Assembly: GCA_964423615.1 (NCBI GenBank)
Contig: CAYRFQ010000167.1
Location: 1-9,245, forward strand
DNA length: 9,245 bases
Direction of reading: 5' to 3'
Source of the DNA: CAYRFQ01 sp964423615
GTDB lineage: Bacteria > Planctomycetota > Planctomycetia > Gemmatales > Gemmataceae
Part shown: in pieces, positions 1-6,732 of the stretch
Position numbering within the stretch: position 1 is the stretch's first letter
Layout of the letters: each line of letters opens with the position of its first letter
Made by a program: the position numbers and the translations under genes
The notes under the pieces: generated by a model
Database searches by the model: none
What the model was told of the DNA's origin: nothing
Seen by the model: the letters and a program-made list of their open reading frames with translations, nothing else

Positions 1-176
1 CGGAGAACAAGAGGACGAACGACTGTCAACACTTTATTCTCGGACACCCTCCTAGTTCACGAGCAAGGTCAGAACGCCAGAACTGCCCAATTGCATCCTG
101 TTTGGGCAACAAAATCGACGATCTCCTCCGTGCGTCGGAGCAGCCATCAATGTCAGAGCGTGTCCGTGGGTTGTCG
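1..176. other. Non-coding left edge, downstream of the leftward gene pair
   Basis: No convincing gene is seen here. Open frames in this stretch give basic, low-complexity translations without recognisable motifs. Two short hairpins lie behind the leftward gene that ends at 177: CTCCG/CGGAG (126-130 with 136-140, loop of 5) and TGCCCAA/TTGGGCA (84-90 with 102-108, loop of 11). On the minus strand the first is followed by a loosely T-rich stretch (TTTTGTTG), so it could be a weak terminator, but neither hairpin has a proper T-run. No copy of the tRNA-Cys 3' end was found here, so the stretch does not look like the second attachment site. Confidence 0.5.
126..140 (-). terminator. Possible weak terminator hairpin behind the ParA/partner pair
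   Basis: A 5-bp GC-rich stem (CTCCG, loop TGCGT, CGGAG) lies about 37 nt beyond the stop of the leftward 166-residue gene. On the minus strand it is followed about 10 nt later by TTTTGTT. The stem is short and the T-run is not directly attached, so this is only a candidate; Rho-dependent termination or read-through is equally possible. Confidence 0.25.
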
Positions 177-677
177 TCACACTCGGGATCGCTCATCCGC
201 GGCTTTGACATCTTTGATCCGCCGGATGATGGCATCGAGGGCGTTCGCTCTACTCCTTCCGGTCTTCTTCACGCCGATCGCACTGGCGATCTTTTTCAGG
301 TTTGACATCGACAAATCTTCGAACTTTCGAATTTCTTGGTCGATCATTTCGTAAGTGGTCTCAGGGTCTGTGGCGTTATTGAGAAGTTCTTGCGCTGTTT
401 TAATGGCTGTCTCGGTGCGCTCGTCCTGGACTTGATCCGGTTGCTTAGTGCCGGCTGAACTCGCCTTTTTCGAGGAGGCCTTTTTCGGCGAGAGTTCCCC
501 TTTGGCGTAGGCATCGGCTTTCGTGAGAAAAATGCCAAATTCCTTGAGTCTGTAGTTCCGAAATGAGTCCAGACGCTCACAGACGAAGTTCAATTCCTCC
601 GCAACTTTTTTTGCTCCATTCGGCTCCAGCACGTCACTGATGTTTTTCACAAATTGAATCAGGTCTGCAACGATCAT
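177..677 (-). CDS. Unrecognised 166-aa protein with SAP/HeH-like C-terminus, ParA partner gene
   Basis: The protein family is not recognised. The ATG at 677 was chosen because it overlaps the stop of the upstream ParA-type gene as ATGA and is preceded by AAGGAG seven bases away; a TTG at 695 would add six residues but has no better ribosome site. Visible parts are a helical N-terminal half (about residues 1-60), a low-complexity Lys/Ser linker (about 64-80, SPKKASSKKASS), then a helical region. The C-terminal segment around LKKIASAIGVKKTGRSRANAL resembles the short helix-extension-helix pattern of SAP/HeH/Rho-N domains, which often bind nucleic acid. No signal peptide or membrane segment is seen. 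The tight coupling to the ParA gene suggests the two work together, with this protein perhaps the DNA-binding or adaptor partner in place of a classical ParB. That role is inference; a structural or accessory protein is possible. Confidence 0.8.
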   Translation of the reverse strand: MIVADLIQFVKNISDVLEPNGAKKVAEELNFVCERLDSFRNYRLKEFGIFLTKADAYAKGELSPKKASSKKASSAGTKQPDQVQDERTETAIKTAQELLNNATDPETTYEMIDQEIRKFEDLSMSNLKKIASAIGVKKTGRSRANALDAIIRRIKDVKAADERSRV

Positions 678-2089
678 GAACTCGCTCCTTGCCAATCAGT
701 GATTGGCGGTTGTTGATCCCATGTCGCACCCGACACTCGACAATAGTTCGGAATAGCTCTGGCAACTTCGCCTACGAGCTGCTCGAACACCGGCATTACT
801 TCACACGCCGGTTGGTTTTGCTCGAAGGTTTCCTCGGCATCCCGAACAGAAACTCGATCCGGAATGAAGGTGTCGAACATCGGAACTTCTGTACCCCAGG
901 CGTTGTGACTTGTACTCCGGAGAAAACCCCACAGATCATCTTCGTGGACTGTGAACGCGTTCATTCGATGAGTTCGAGTTGCGACCATTCCGAGGATGTC
1001 GAGATGCGGGTGAATCGAATCCTTGATTTCCCGCACCTTTGTCAACAAGTTGGGGACTCGCTCGACTGCTTTCCGACTTGGCGTCACGGGGACAATCACG
1101 TAGTCACTGGCAGCCAACGCATTCACACAACAAAGGTTGATGAGTGGCGGGCAATCGATGAGGATAGCATCGAACTTCCTCGCGATCCCTTTTTTATGTA
1201 ACGCCTTCCGAAGGATGAATCGGACGTCATGACGACCATCCCATTGCGTGTTCGTTGTCCCTGTTCGCAGCAACCAACTAAATGTAAGGTTCATCTCAGC
1301 GTACGCCAGGCGATCGGTTGTCGCGATTAGTTGGGATTTCCCATCGAACACAGGTGTTGCGTGAGATAAGATCGAACTTTTCGAATTCCGGGTTGCGTTC
1401 TCGAAGAAGTGCCGGAGTAATGCGCCCTCTTGGTCTCGCCTTTCAATTCCTTGAATTGTGGTGAGCAGGCTTGTCAAAGAGCCTTGCAAATCCATATCGA
1501 CGAGGAGCACTCTCATCCCGACTTGGTTCAGTGCGGTGGCAAGGTACGCCGTTGTCGTCGTCTTCCCGACGCCCCCTTTCAAATTCAGGACAGAGATGAT
1601 CGGAACTTTCCGGTCGCGTAATTCTCTGAATTTGGGAGTTCTGGCCATAACAGTCTGTGTCCAAATTTTGCCCTCCAAGGCGAGAGCACGTCTCACCCGT
1701 CGATCCAGTGACCGGCGTTGTTTGTTGAGGGCTTCGTGTCCTGCTTGGGTCTCCTGCCACGCTTCGGTAGCTTCTTCCAATTCTTGGTTTGTCTTCTGTA
1801 ATTTGCGTTCGGAGATTTCAAGCTTCCCTCCAAGCCGAGCGCATTCTTCCTTGTGCTCCTTCAGTTCGAGCTGAAGTTCGTAATTCTCGATCCGGAAGTC
1901 GAAGTTTTGCATCACAACCTCAAGGAGCTGTTCCTGCGCCCGTTCCAAGTCTTCATTCTGATCAGCGACAATATTTTCCAAGGAGTGGGAAGGTGGACGC
2001 ACCCACCTCCGAACAACTTCAACAACTATGGCAGTAATGACCGCCAAGATCATTCCAATAATTCCACTGACGAGTTGCTCAACGTTCAT
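674..2089 (-). CDS. ParA/MinD-type ATPase with N-terminal membrane segment and coiled coil
   Basis: A 471-residue Walker-type ATPase of the ParA/Soj family, known for positioning or partitioning DNA and other cargo. The ATPase part starts near residue 162: deviant Walker A KGGVGKTT (171-178, with signature Lys171 and Lys176), switch region LLVDMDLQGS (195-204) and Walker B-like FDAILIDCPP (306-315). Unlike ordinary ParA (about 200-320 residues), it has a ~160-residue N-terminal extension. Residues about 6-26 form a hydrophobic segment followed by RRWVR, typical of a single membrane anchor with the rest in the cytoplasm. Residues about 37-135 are rich in Glu, Gln, Lys, Arg and Leu with heptad character, a likely coiled coil. 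AAGGA lies six bases before the ATG. It heads a two-gene leftward operon, overlapping the next gene by four bases. A role in maintenance of the mobile element is likely from context; membrane tethering is inferred from sequence only. Confidence 0.9.
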   Translation of the reverse strand: MNVEQLVSGIIGMILAVITAIVVEVVRRWVRPPSHSLENIVADQNEDLERAQEQLLEVVMQNFDFRIENYELQLELKEHKEECARLGGKLEISERKLQKTNQELEEATEAWQETQAGHEALNKQRRSLDRRVRRALALEGKIWTQTVMARTPKFRELRDRKVPIISVLNLKGGVGKTTTTAYLATALNQVGMRVLLVDMDLQGSLTSLLTTIQGIERRDQEGALLRHFFENATRNSKSSILSHATPVFDGKSQLIATTDRLAYAEMNLTFSWLLRTGTTNTQWDGRHDVRFILRKALHKKGIARKFDAILIDCPPLINLCCVNALAASDYVIVPVTPSRKAVERVPNLLTKVREIKDSIHPHLDILGMVATRTHRMNAFTVHEDDLWGFLRSTSHNAWGTEVPMFDTFIPDRVSVRDAEETFEQNQPACEVMPVFEQLVGEVARAIPNYCRVSGATWDQQPPITDWQGASS

Positions 2090-2721
2090 ATGAAATCCTT
2101 GAAAGGGTGTTGTTTCACTTAGCTATTGTTGGCTACTCACAAACCGGAGGACAGGGTTAGCGACCCCAAAGCCAAAGGACCGAGCACGTTCCGTCACTCC
2201 GTTGAGCATATTGGTAATGTCGCTCAAAGGATGGCTACTGGCAACGAAAAACAAAGCTCTCGGCTTGTTTATAGAAGGAATTTGCGTTGGGAGATGGAGA
2301 AAACATACCACAAAGTGCAGACGTTCTGACGAAACTCATCAGCTGGATGATGTGAGAAGGGACCGGACCGGGGTTCTCCGCTTTTGGCGTTTGAGGCCGA
2401 TGAAGTCATGCGGCAGATGTTTTGGGCTTGGAATTTGCTGTTGTGTCTTATTCTTGAGACACATTTTCTTGAGTTCTGTCTTACCTCATCATCTTTCTTT
2501 CCCAGAGCACCCAACCATACAACCTAGCAAAATCAAATCCCAATGACACCTTTTTTTTGAAAAAGTAGGGTTGTGCCGTTTTTGCTTGGTGGATATACGA
2601 ACACGCTCAATGTCACTTTCGCAGCTTGCGGTGCGGGGGCAAGCCTCCACTTGAGGTAAAGATCGCAGGCTTCAAGAGCCGACATTATCGAAAACCAAAT
2701 CTTAACACTCGTGTGAGACAA

Positions 2722-2758
2722 ACAGAAAGCAGGGAGTTGGCGCTCCTCTGCTTTCTGT
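2722..2758. repeat. Strong hairpin in the spacer (15 bp, one bulge)
   Basis: ACAGAAAGCAG (2722-2732) pairs perfectly with CTGCTTTCTGT (2748-2758). The stem continues with GGAG (2733-2736) against CTCC (2743-2746), leaving T2747 bulged and a six-base loop (2737-2742). On the minus strand the 3' arm is followed by TTGTCTC, giving a U-rich tail TTTCTGTTTGTCT that could act as an imperfect terminator for a short leftward RNA. On the plus strand no T-run follows. It could be part of a small RNA, an origin structure or a protein-binding site. Confidence 0.7.
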
Positions 2759-2796
2759 GAAGAGTCGTGCTTGGCGACCCTTTCGTAGCGAGGACG

Positions 2797-2825
2797 GATA
2801 TACAATTCCATCCTGAAAACGTCAA
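2797..2825 (-). promoter_or_regulatory. Leftward sigma70-like promoter in the spacer
   Basis: On the minus strand TTGACG (2820-2825) is separated by exactly 17 bases from TATATC (2797-2802). The -35 matches the consensus at five of six positions and the -10 at about four. Transcription would start near 2790, some 30 bases before the hairpin at 2722-2758. The product would be either a short structured RNA of about 80 nt or, if read-through occurs, a very long leader (about 700 nt) for the ParA-type gene. It is a pattern match only. Confidence 0.4.
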
Positions 2826-2980
2826 GCTTGTCTCTTTGCGTCCAGCGTCCACACGCACTGGAGAAAAGAGGCAAAATGCCATTTCCCCGCAGCAGGTCTG
2901 CGCGCCTGCGATCATCCAATTCGTCGCGAAAGAATATCTCGCACACGATCATCCCCATTGCCGAACCGATGCATCCTGAT

Positions 2981-3003
2981 GGATTGGACACTCTTTCCAA
3001 TCC
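2981..3003. promoter_or_regulatory. Operator-like dyad (8-7-8) upstream of the HTH/primase operon
   Basis: GGATTGGA (2981-2988) and TCCAATCC (2996-3003) are perfect inverted copies separated by seven bases, centred about 100 bp before the first HTH gene. The geometry (half-sites about 15 bp centre to centre) is unusual for a simple helix-turn-helix dimer but possible, and a transcribed hairpin is an alternative. Either small HTH protein encoded just downstream could be the ligand, which would make the operon self-regulated. No clear sigma70 promoter was recognised around it. Confidence 0.4.
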
Positions 3004-3091
3004 GCGTTCGTTTTATGCACATAAACGCACACGTGTAACCATTAAGCTGTCTCCGAGTAATTTCGCGTTCATTCCTCGGAGGTACTCCTTT

Positions 3092-3286
3092 ATGTCCGAA
3101 ATCGTGAATGCCAAGGAGCTGGCCAATAAGTTCCAAGTCACACCGGCGACCATTTTGGCGTGGGCTCGACGTGGATGGATTCCAAGTTTGCGGGCCGGTC
3201 GTCGCCCCGTCCTCTTCAACGTCCAAGAAGTCGAAAAAGCTCTACGCGAACGTGCCGAGCGGAAGGAGGTGGCGGATGACCAGTAA
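3092..3286 (+). CDS. Small excisionase/AlpA-like helix-turn-helix protein (64 aa)
   Basis: A 64-residue DNA-binding protein of the excisionase/MerR-like (HTH_17) type. The start NAKELANKFQVTPATILAWARRGWIP fits the winged-helix HTH of this group: ELA..F.V....I..W...G.IP, then the wing RAGRRPVLFNVQEVEKAL, where the family usually has R.G...RF....V...L. It is the usual size for the family. The ATG at 3092 was chosen for GGAGG nine bases upstream; the open frame extends further left but the extension is not protein-like. The ribosome site lies in a tiny GGAG-GTA-CTCC hairpin (3078-3088). It is first in a three-gene operon and overlaps the next gene by 11 bases. Known roles of relatives are directing excision by the integrase and regulating mobile-element promoters; which applies here is not shown. 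Confidence 0.8.
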   Translation: MSEIVNAKELANKFQVTPATILAWARRGWIPSLRAGRRPVLFNVQEVEKALRERAERKEVADDQ

Positions 3287-3557
3287 GCCCAACAGGACGA
3301 CTACCTTTACTTCGCAAGGCCCACAACCCACTTACTTCGAGCCTTGGTTGGTCGATATGAACGCCTTGGCGACTTTGACGAGTCTGTCCGTTCGCACGCT
3401 CCGACGGATGGACGCAATGCGGGACATTCCGGGACGGGTCGAGGCAGGACGACGTGTTCTTTTCCAAACCGAAATTCTACGTGAGTGGATTCGAGCTGGG
3501 ATGCCGGATAGCCAAACGTGGGAAGCCCTCGAGGAAGCATGGAGGGCCGACCAATGA
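3276..3557 (+). CDS. Second excisionase/AlpA-like helix-turn-helix protein (93 aa)
   Basis: A 93-residue protein with a second HTH of the same general kind as its upstream neighbour. After an unstructured start (about residues 1-22), the segment MNALATLTSLSVRTLRRMDAMRDIPGRVEAGRRVLF contains the LA.L...S.RTLRRM helix pair, an IPGRV turn and a GRRVLF wing, followed by a helical tail with several acidic residues (TWEALEEAWRA). The ATG at 3276 follows a strong GGAAGGAGG six bases away, inside the end of the upstream gene, so translation is probably coupled. Its stop overlaps the start of the primase-helicase gene as ATGA. Likely a recombination directionality factor or operon regulator. The shared GRR.LF wing suggests the two small proteins are distant paralogues, though this rests on a short match. 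Confidence 0.8.
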   Translation: MTSKPNRTTTFTSQGPQPTYFEPWLVDMNALATLTSLSVRTLRRMDAMRDIPGRVEAGRRVLFQTEILREWIRAGMPDSQTWEALEEAWRADQ

Positions 3558-6500
3558 ACAAATTGTGGGAAGCAGTTCACCGAACGTCCCCGTGTCCGAT
3601 TTGTGCCAAAACGACTTGGTGTTCCGTCAAGGCAGATGGAACAGTTGCCTTGTGTCGGCGGATTCAAGAAGGTGCGGACAGAACCAAGGCAGACAAAAAC
3701 GGCACCGAGTATTACGTGCACACCCTGACTGATGGTCCGAGAACACCGGCTCCACCACCGTTCTCCAGAACGGCAAAACAGAAAAGTCGCGATACGCACC
3801 CAAACCTCCTTCATCAAGTCTACGGTGCGTTGTTGGGAGAACTCCAACTCATCGCATCGCATCGGGCAAACCTCCGAAAGCGAGGTCTTACGGATAACGC
3901 CATCAACAAGGGCTTGTATCGAACGCTTCCGGAAACTGGCCGTTCGTCCATTGCCAAACGGCTTTGGGAGCGGTTTGGGGATAAAGTGATGAAAGCTCCC
4001 GGGATCGTCCAACGGGACAAAGGAAATGGTCCTTATCTCACACTGGCCGGGCATGCTGGCCTTGTCATACCTTGTCGAGATCGCGAAGGGCGGATCGTGG
4101 CCTTGAAGATACGTCTCGATGGTCCCGATCGCAAAGGCCCAAAGTATACTTACGTCACGTCCAAGAAAGACGATGGTCCAGGGCCAGGAACTCCCATTCA
4201 TATTCCGCTAGGGATGCCGCAGAAAGCCGAAGTCGTTCGCGTCACGGAAGGTGAATTGAAGGCCGACGTCATCTTTCATAAGACCGACGTGCCGACGATA
4301 TCCGTCCCTGGCGTGAGCATCTGGCGAGCCGCCTTGCCCATTCTGGATGCAATGGCGTGCAAGACTGTTCGGTTGGCCTTCGATGCTGATGCGTGGGAGA
4401 ACCCGAACGTGGCACGTTGTCTCGTGGAGTTTGCTCGTGCATTGGGGGCTCTCGACTACGAGGTCGAACTCGAACAGTGGGACCCCGAAAAGGCAAAGGG
4501 TCTCGATGATTGTCTGGCGGCAGGATATTGCCCGGAAGTGTTGAAGGAAAAAGCTGTGGAACCGAGACTTAACGAAATAGCTGAGGCAGCAGGCGTGGCC
4601 GACGAACTAAACCCAAGTCAAGTGTTGGATCGACTTCCCGAAGTCCTTAAAGGCGGTGCCCAGGCGTTGTTTGACGATGGCGAGTTACTCAACGCTTTGG
4701 CTCAGCAGAAGGGGAACGACCCAGCAGGTTTTGCGGCCAACCGGGCACTCGTGAAAGACCACAAGATTTCGTTGCAGGATTTCAATCGGGTCATTAAAGA
4801 GCTGTCAGTGTCCCACTCCGTCACTGTTGATTCGGACGACGTGGAATATTTTGCAGACGACAATTGCACTTATCGCAACAAGCCGACACAAAATGGCCCG
4901 ATTCCAGTTCGGCTGAGCAACTTCACGGCTCGAATTGTCGAAGAGGTCATGTACGACGATGGAGCCGAGGAGAAGGGCTACTTCTGGATCGAAGGCACAC
5001 TTGCAGGCGGGCATCCTCTCCGGCGGATCGACGTCCCGATTGCCGAATTTTCGACGCTGAACTGGGTCACTTCGGAGTGGGGAGCAAGACCCATCGTGAA
5101 TGCCGGAGTGGGCGCGAAAGACCACCTACGGGCGGCCATCCAGTTCCTCTCTCCCGACATCCAATCCCGAACCGTGTATACCCACATCGGATGGCATGAG
5201 ATCGACGGCCGATGGGTGTACCTCCACGGGGGCGGTGGGATTGGTTCGGAAGGGAAGGTCAACACAAGTGTCGACCTCCTGGGGAACTTGGGCAATTACT
5301 CTTTGCCTGATCTACCTATGGGGACAGCCTTACGCGAGGCTGTCCAAGCGAGCCTACGTCTGCTTACCCTTGGCCCTCCTTGCATCATGTTTGCCCTTTT
5401 GGCGAGTATTTACCGCGCGGTGCTCGGAAACGTCGATTTCTCGATTTTCCTAACCGGCCCGAGCGGCACATTCAAGAGCGAACTCGCAGCGCTGGCCCAA
5501 CAACACTTCGGGCCGGCGATGAACGCCCGCAACCTTCCCGACAATTGGTCGTCCACCGACAATGCACTAGAAGGCATAACCTTTTTGGCGAAAGACGCCA
5601 TTTTGGTTGTTGATGATTTCTGTCCGTTAGGGACTTCTCGTGACGTTCAACAACTACACAGAAAGGCAGACCGTGTGCTCCGGGCTCAAGGCAACCATTC
5701 CGGACGAGGACGGATGACTGCGGACGGGACGCTTCGAGCCGAACGTCCACCCCGTGGTATGATCCTGGCAACCGGTGAGGACGTTCCTTGCGGTCTCAGT
5801 CTCCGGGCAAGGTTGGTCGTGTTGCCAGTCTCGCCTGGAGACATTGGAGCGATGAAGAACGGCAACAACGCCATGTTGGCTCAATGCCAACAAGATGCTG
5901 AGAATGGATTGTATGCCAAATCTTTGGCAGCGTTCCTGGTTTGGATGGCCCCTCAACTTACCGACATCCAACATCGTTTGAACAACGAGAAGAACGAATT
6001 ACGTCAACAAATGTCGACAAATTGCCAACACGCCCGCACACCTGGGAATGTTGCCGATTTGGCGTTAGGGTTTCGATATTTATTGGACTTCGCTGTTTCG
6101 GTAGATGCTATTGCCCACGAGGAACGAGAGGAACACTGGGAATCTGCCTTGAAGGCCTTCGCGGAAATTGCCTTATTGCAACAAGAACAAATTGTTCAAG
6201 CCGAGCCAGCCCAGCATTTCATCGCCCTCCTTCAAGCAGCATTGTCAGGCGGCTATGGGCACTTAATAGACGAACATGGGGGAGCGCCACCGGAACCACG
6301 GTCGTGGGGTTGGCAAAGCGAACTGTCTCGTCCCAGTTCAGATTTTCCGGAAGGACCGTGTCGCCCTAAGGGAAAATGCTTCGGTTGGCTCATCGAAGGG
6401 CAATTGTATCTCGATCCGGAGAACAGTTATGCCGTTGCCCAAACGGTCGCCAAGGACCAAGGCGACAGCTTGGCGATTCAGAAAACCACTCTGGGTCGCA

Positions 6501-6700
6501 GACTCCACGAGAAACTCTTTCTGGCTTCTCGAGAAGAAACACGTCAGAGGTGCACAGTTCGAAAGATGATCCAGGGACGGCGTCGGGAAGTTCTACATAT
6601 TTGTCTCGAGGTCTTTCAGGACCTGCGTCAAACCGGCCCAACCAGCCCACAAGAAGATGACGACCGAGTAACGGATCACCCAACCGAAACCCTCGAGTAA
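3554..6700 (+). CDS. Primase-helicase: zinc motif, DUF3854/Toprim-like domain and P-loop ATPase
   Basis: A 1048-residue protein that probably primes and unwinds DNA for replication of the element. In order: Cys motif CPIC...C...C (Cys14, 17, 23, 34), as in zinc-binding primases; a DUF3854-like Toprim domain (about 165-330) with TEGELKAD (231-238, acidic Glu232), LAFDADAW (274-281, Asp277 and Asp279) and KGLDD (315-319); a linker; then a DUF927-like helicase part (about 430-770) with Walker A GPSGTFKS (635-642), Walker B ILVVDDFCP (683-691), a sensor-like MILATGED (736-743) and SLRARLVVLPV with possible arginine finger. The C-terminus (about 935-1020) may be a winged helix. The ATG at 3554 overlaps the previous stop and follows GGAGG eight bases away; upstream ATGs lie inside the previous gene. 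No break or missing key residue is seen. The fusion is typical of phages, satellites and integrative elements. Its own origin is probably nearby. Confidence 0.88.
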   Translation: MNKLWEAVHRTSPCPICAKTTWCSVKADGTVALCRRIQEGADRTKADKNGTEYYVHTLTDGPRTPAPPPFSRTAKQKSRDTHPNLLHQVYGALLGELQLIASHRANLRKRGLTDNAINKGLYRTLPETGRSSIAKRLWERFGDKVMKAPGIVQRDKGNGPYLTLAGHAGLVIPCRDREGRIVALKIRLDGPDRKGPKYTYVTSKKDDGPGPGTPIHIPLGMPQKAEVVRVTEGELKADVIFHKTDVPTISVPGVSIWRAALPILDAMACKTVRLAFDADAWENPNVARCLVEFARALGALDYEVELEQWDPEKAKGLDDCLAAGYCPEVLKEKAVEPRLNEIAEAAGVADELNPSQVLDRLPEVLKGGAQALFDDGELLNALAQQKGNDPAGFAANRALVKDHKISLQDFNRVIKELSVSHSVTVDSDDVEYFADDNCTYRNKPTQNGPIPVRLSNFTARIVEEVMYDDGAEEKGYFWIEGTLAGGHPLRRIDVPIAEFSTLNWVTSEWGARPIVNAGVGAKDHLRAAIQFLSPDIQSRTVYTHIGWHEIDGRWVYLHGGGGIGSEGKVNTSVDLLGNLGNYSLPDLPMGTALREAVQASLRLLTLGPPCIMFALLASIYRAVLGNVDFSIFLTGPSGTFKSELAALAQQHFGPAMNARNLPDNWSSTDNALEGITFLAKDAILVVDDFCPLGTSRDVQQLHRKADRVLRAQGNHSGRGRMTADGTLRAERPPRGMILATGEDVPCGLSLRARLVVLPVSPGDIGAMKNGNNAMLAQCQQDAENGLYAKSLAAFLVWMAPQLTDIQHRLNNEKNELRQQMSTNCQHARTPGNVADLALGFRYLLDFAVSVDAIAHEEREEHWESALKAFAEIALLQQEQIVQAEPAQHFIALLQAALSGGYGHLIDEHGGAPPEPRSWGWQSELSRPSSDFPEGPCRPKGKCFGWLIEGQLYLDPENSYAVAQTVAKDQGDSLAIQKTTLGRRLHEKLFLASREETRQRCTVRKMIQGRRREVLHICLEVFQDLRQTGPTSPQEDDDRVTDHPTETLE

Positions 6701-6732
6701 TTTGGGGGTCGGTTGGGCCGGTTTGACGCAGG
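6622..6732. repeat. Perfect 22-bp inverted repeat spanning the 3' end of the primase-helicase gene
   Basis: The arm at 6622-6643 (begins CCTGCGTCAAACC) is the exact reverse complement of 6711-6732 (begins GGTTGGGCCGG), with a 67-base loop. The left arm encodes residues of the protein C-terminus and the loop holds the last codons and the TAA at 6698-6700. Imperfect pairing can continue inward (6646-6648 with 6706-6708). There is no T-run after the right arm, so it is not a standard intrinsic terminator. It may fold in the mRNA, protect its 3' end, or be a DNA site for replication or recombination. Confidence 0.85.

Larger units (their letters stand above)
2090..3091. other. 1-kb non-coding spacer between divergent gene groups; candidate origin/control region
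   Basis: No credible gene is seen. The longer open frames on both strands give compositionally random translations with no motif and no good ribosome site. The spacer separates the leftward ParA pair from the rightward HTH/primase operon. It contains a pyrimidine-rich stretch (about 2440-2510), a run of eight T (2551-2558), a 15-bp hairpin (2722-2758), a leftward promoter-like sequence (2797-2825), two exact copies of CGATCATCC (2909-2917 and 2946-2954), an 8-7-8 dyad (2981-3003) and an 8-bp palindrome ACACGTGT (3029-3036). No DnaA boxes or regular iterons were seen by eye. Position and structure suit a replication origin or copy-control locus for the primase-helicase, but this is inference. 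Confidence 0.5.

Noticed and set aside
1..176. Possible second attachment site at the left edge
   Set aside because: No match to the tRNA-Cys T arm or acceptor sequence was found here or elsewhere in the window, so the other end should be outside.
689..1201. A 170-codon rightward open frame opposite the ParA-type gene
   Set aside because: It is antisense to the conserved ATPase domain and lacks motifs.
2202..2546. A 114-codon rightward open frame in the spacer
   Set aside because: Cys/His-rich random-looking translation, no ribosome site, no recognisable domain.
2551..2558. Run of eight T as an intrinsic terminator
   Set aside because: No GC-rich stem precedes it on the plus strand, and the only local pairing is the T-run with the following A-run.
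2533..3000. A 155-codon leftward open frame in the spacer
   Set aside because: The translation has no motif or plausible fold, no good ribosome site, and crosses the hairpin, promoter-like sequence and dyad. It looks like a chance frame.
3332..4201. A 289-codon leftward open frame opposite the HTH and primase-helicase genes
   Set aside because: It is antisense to well-supported genes, and its translation has no family features; the plus-strand genes explain the region.
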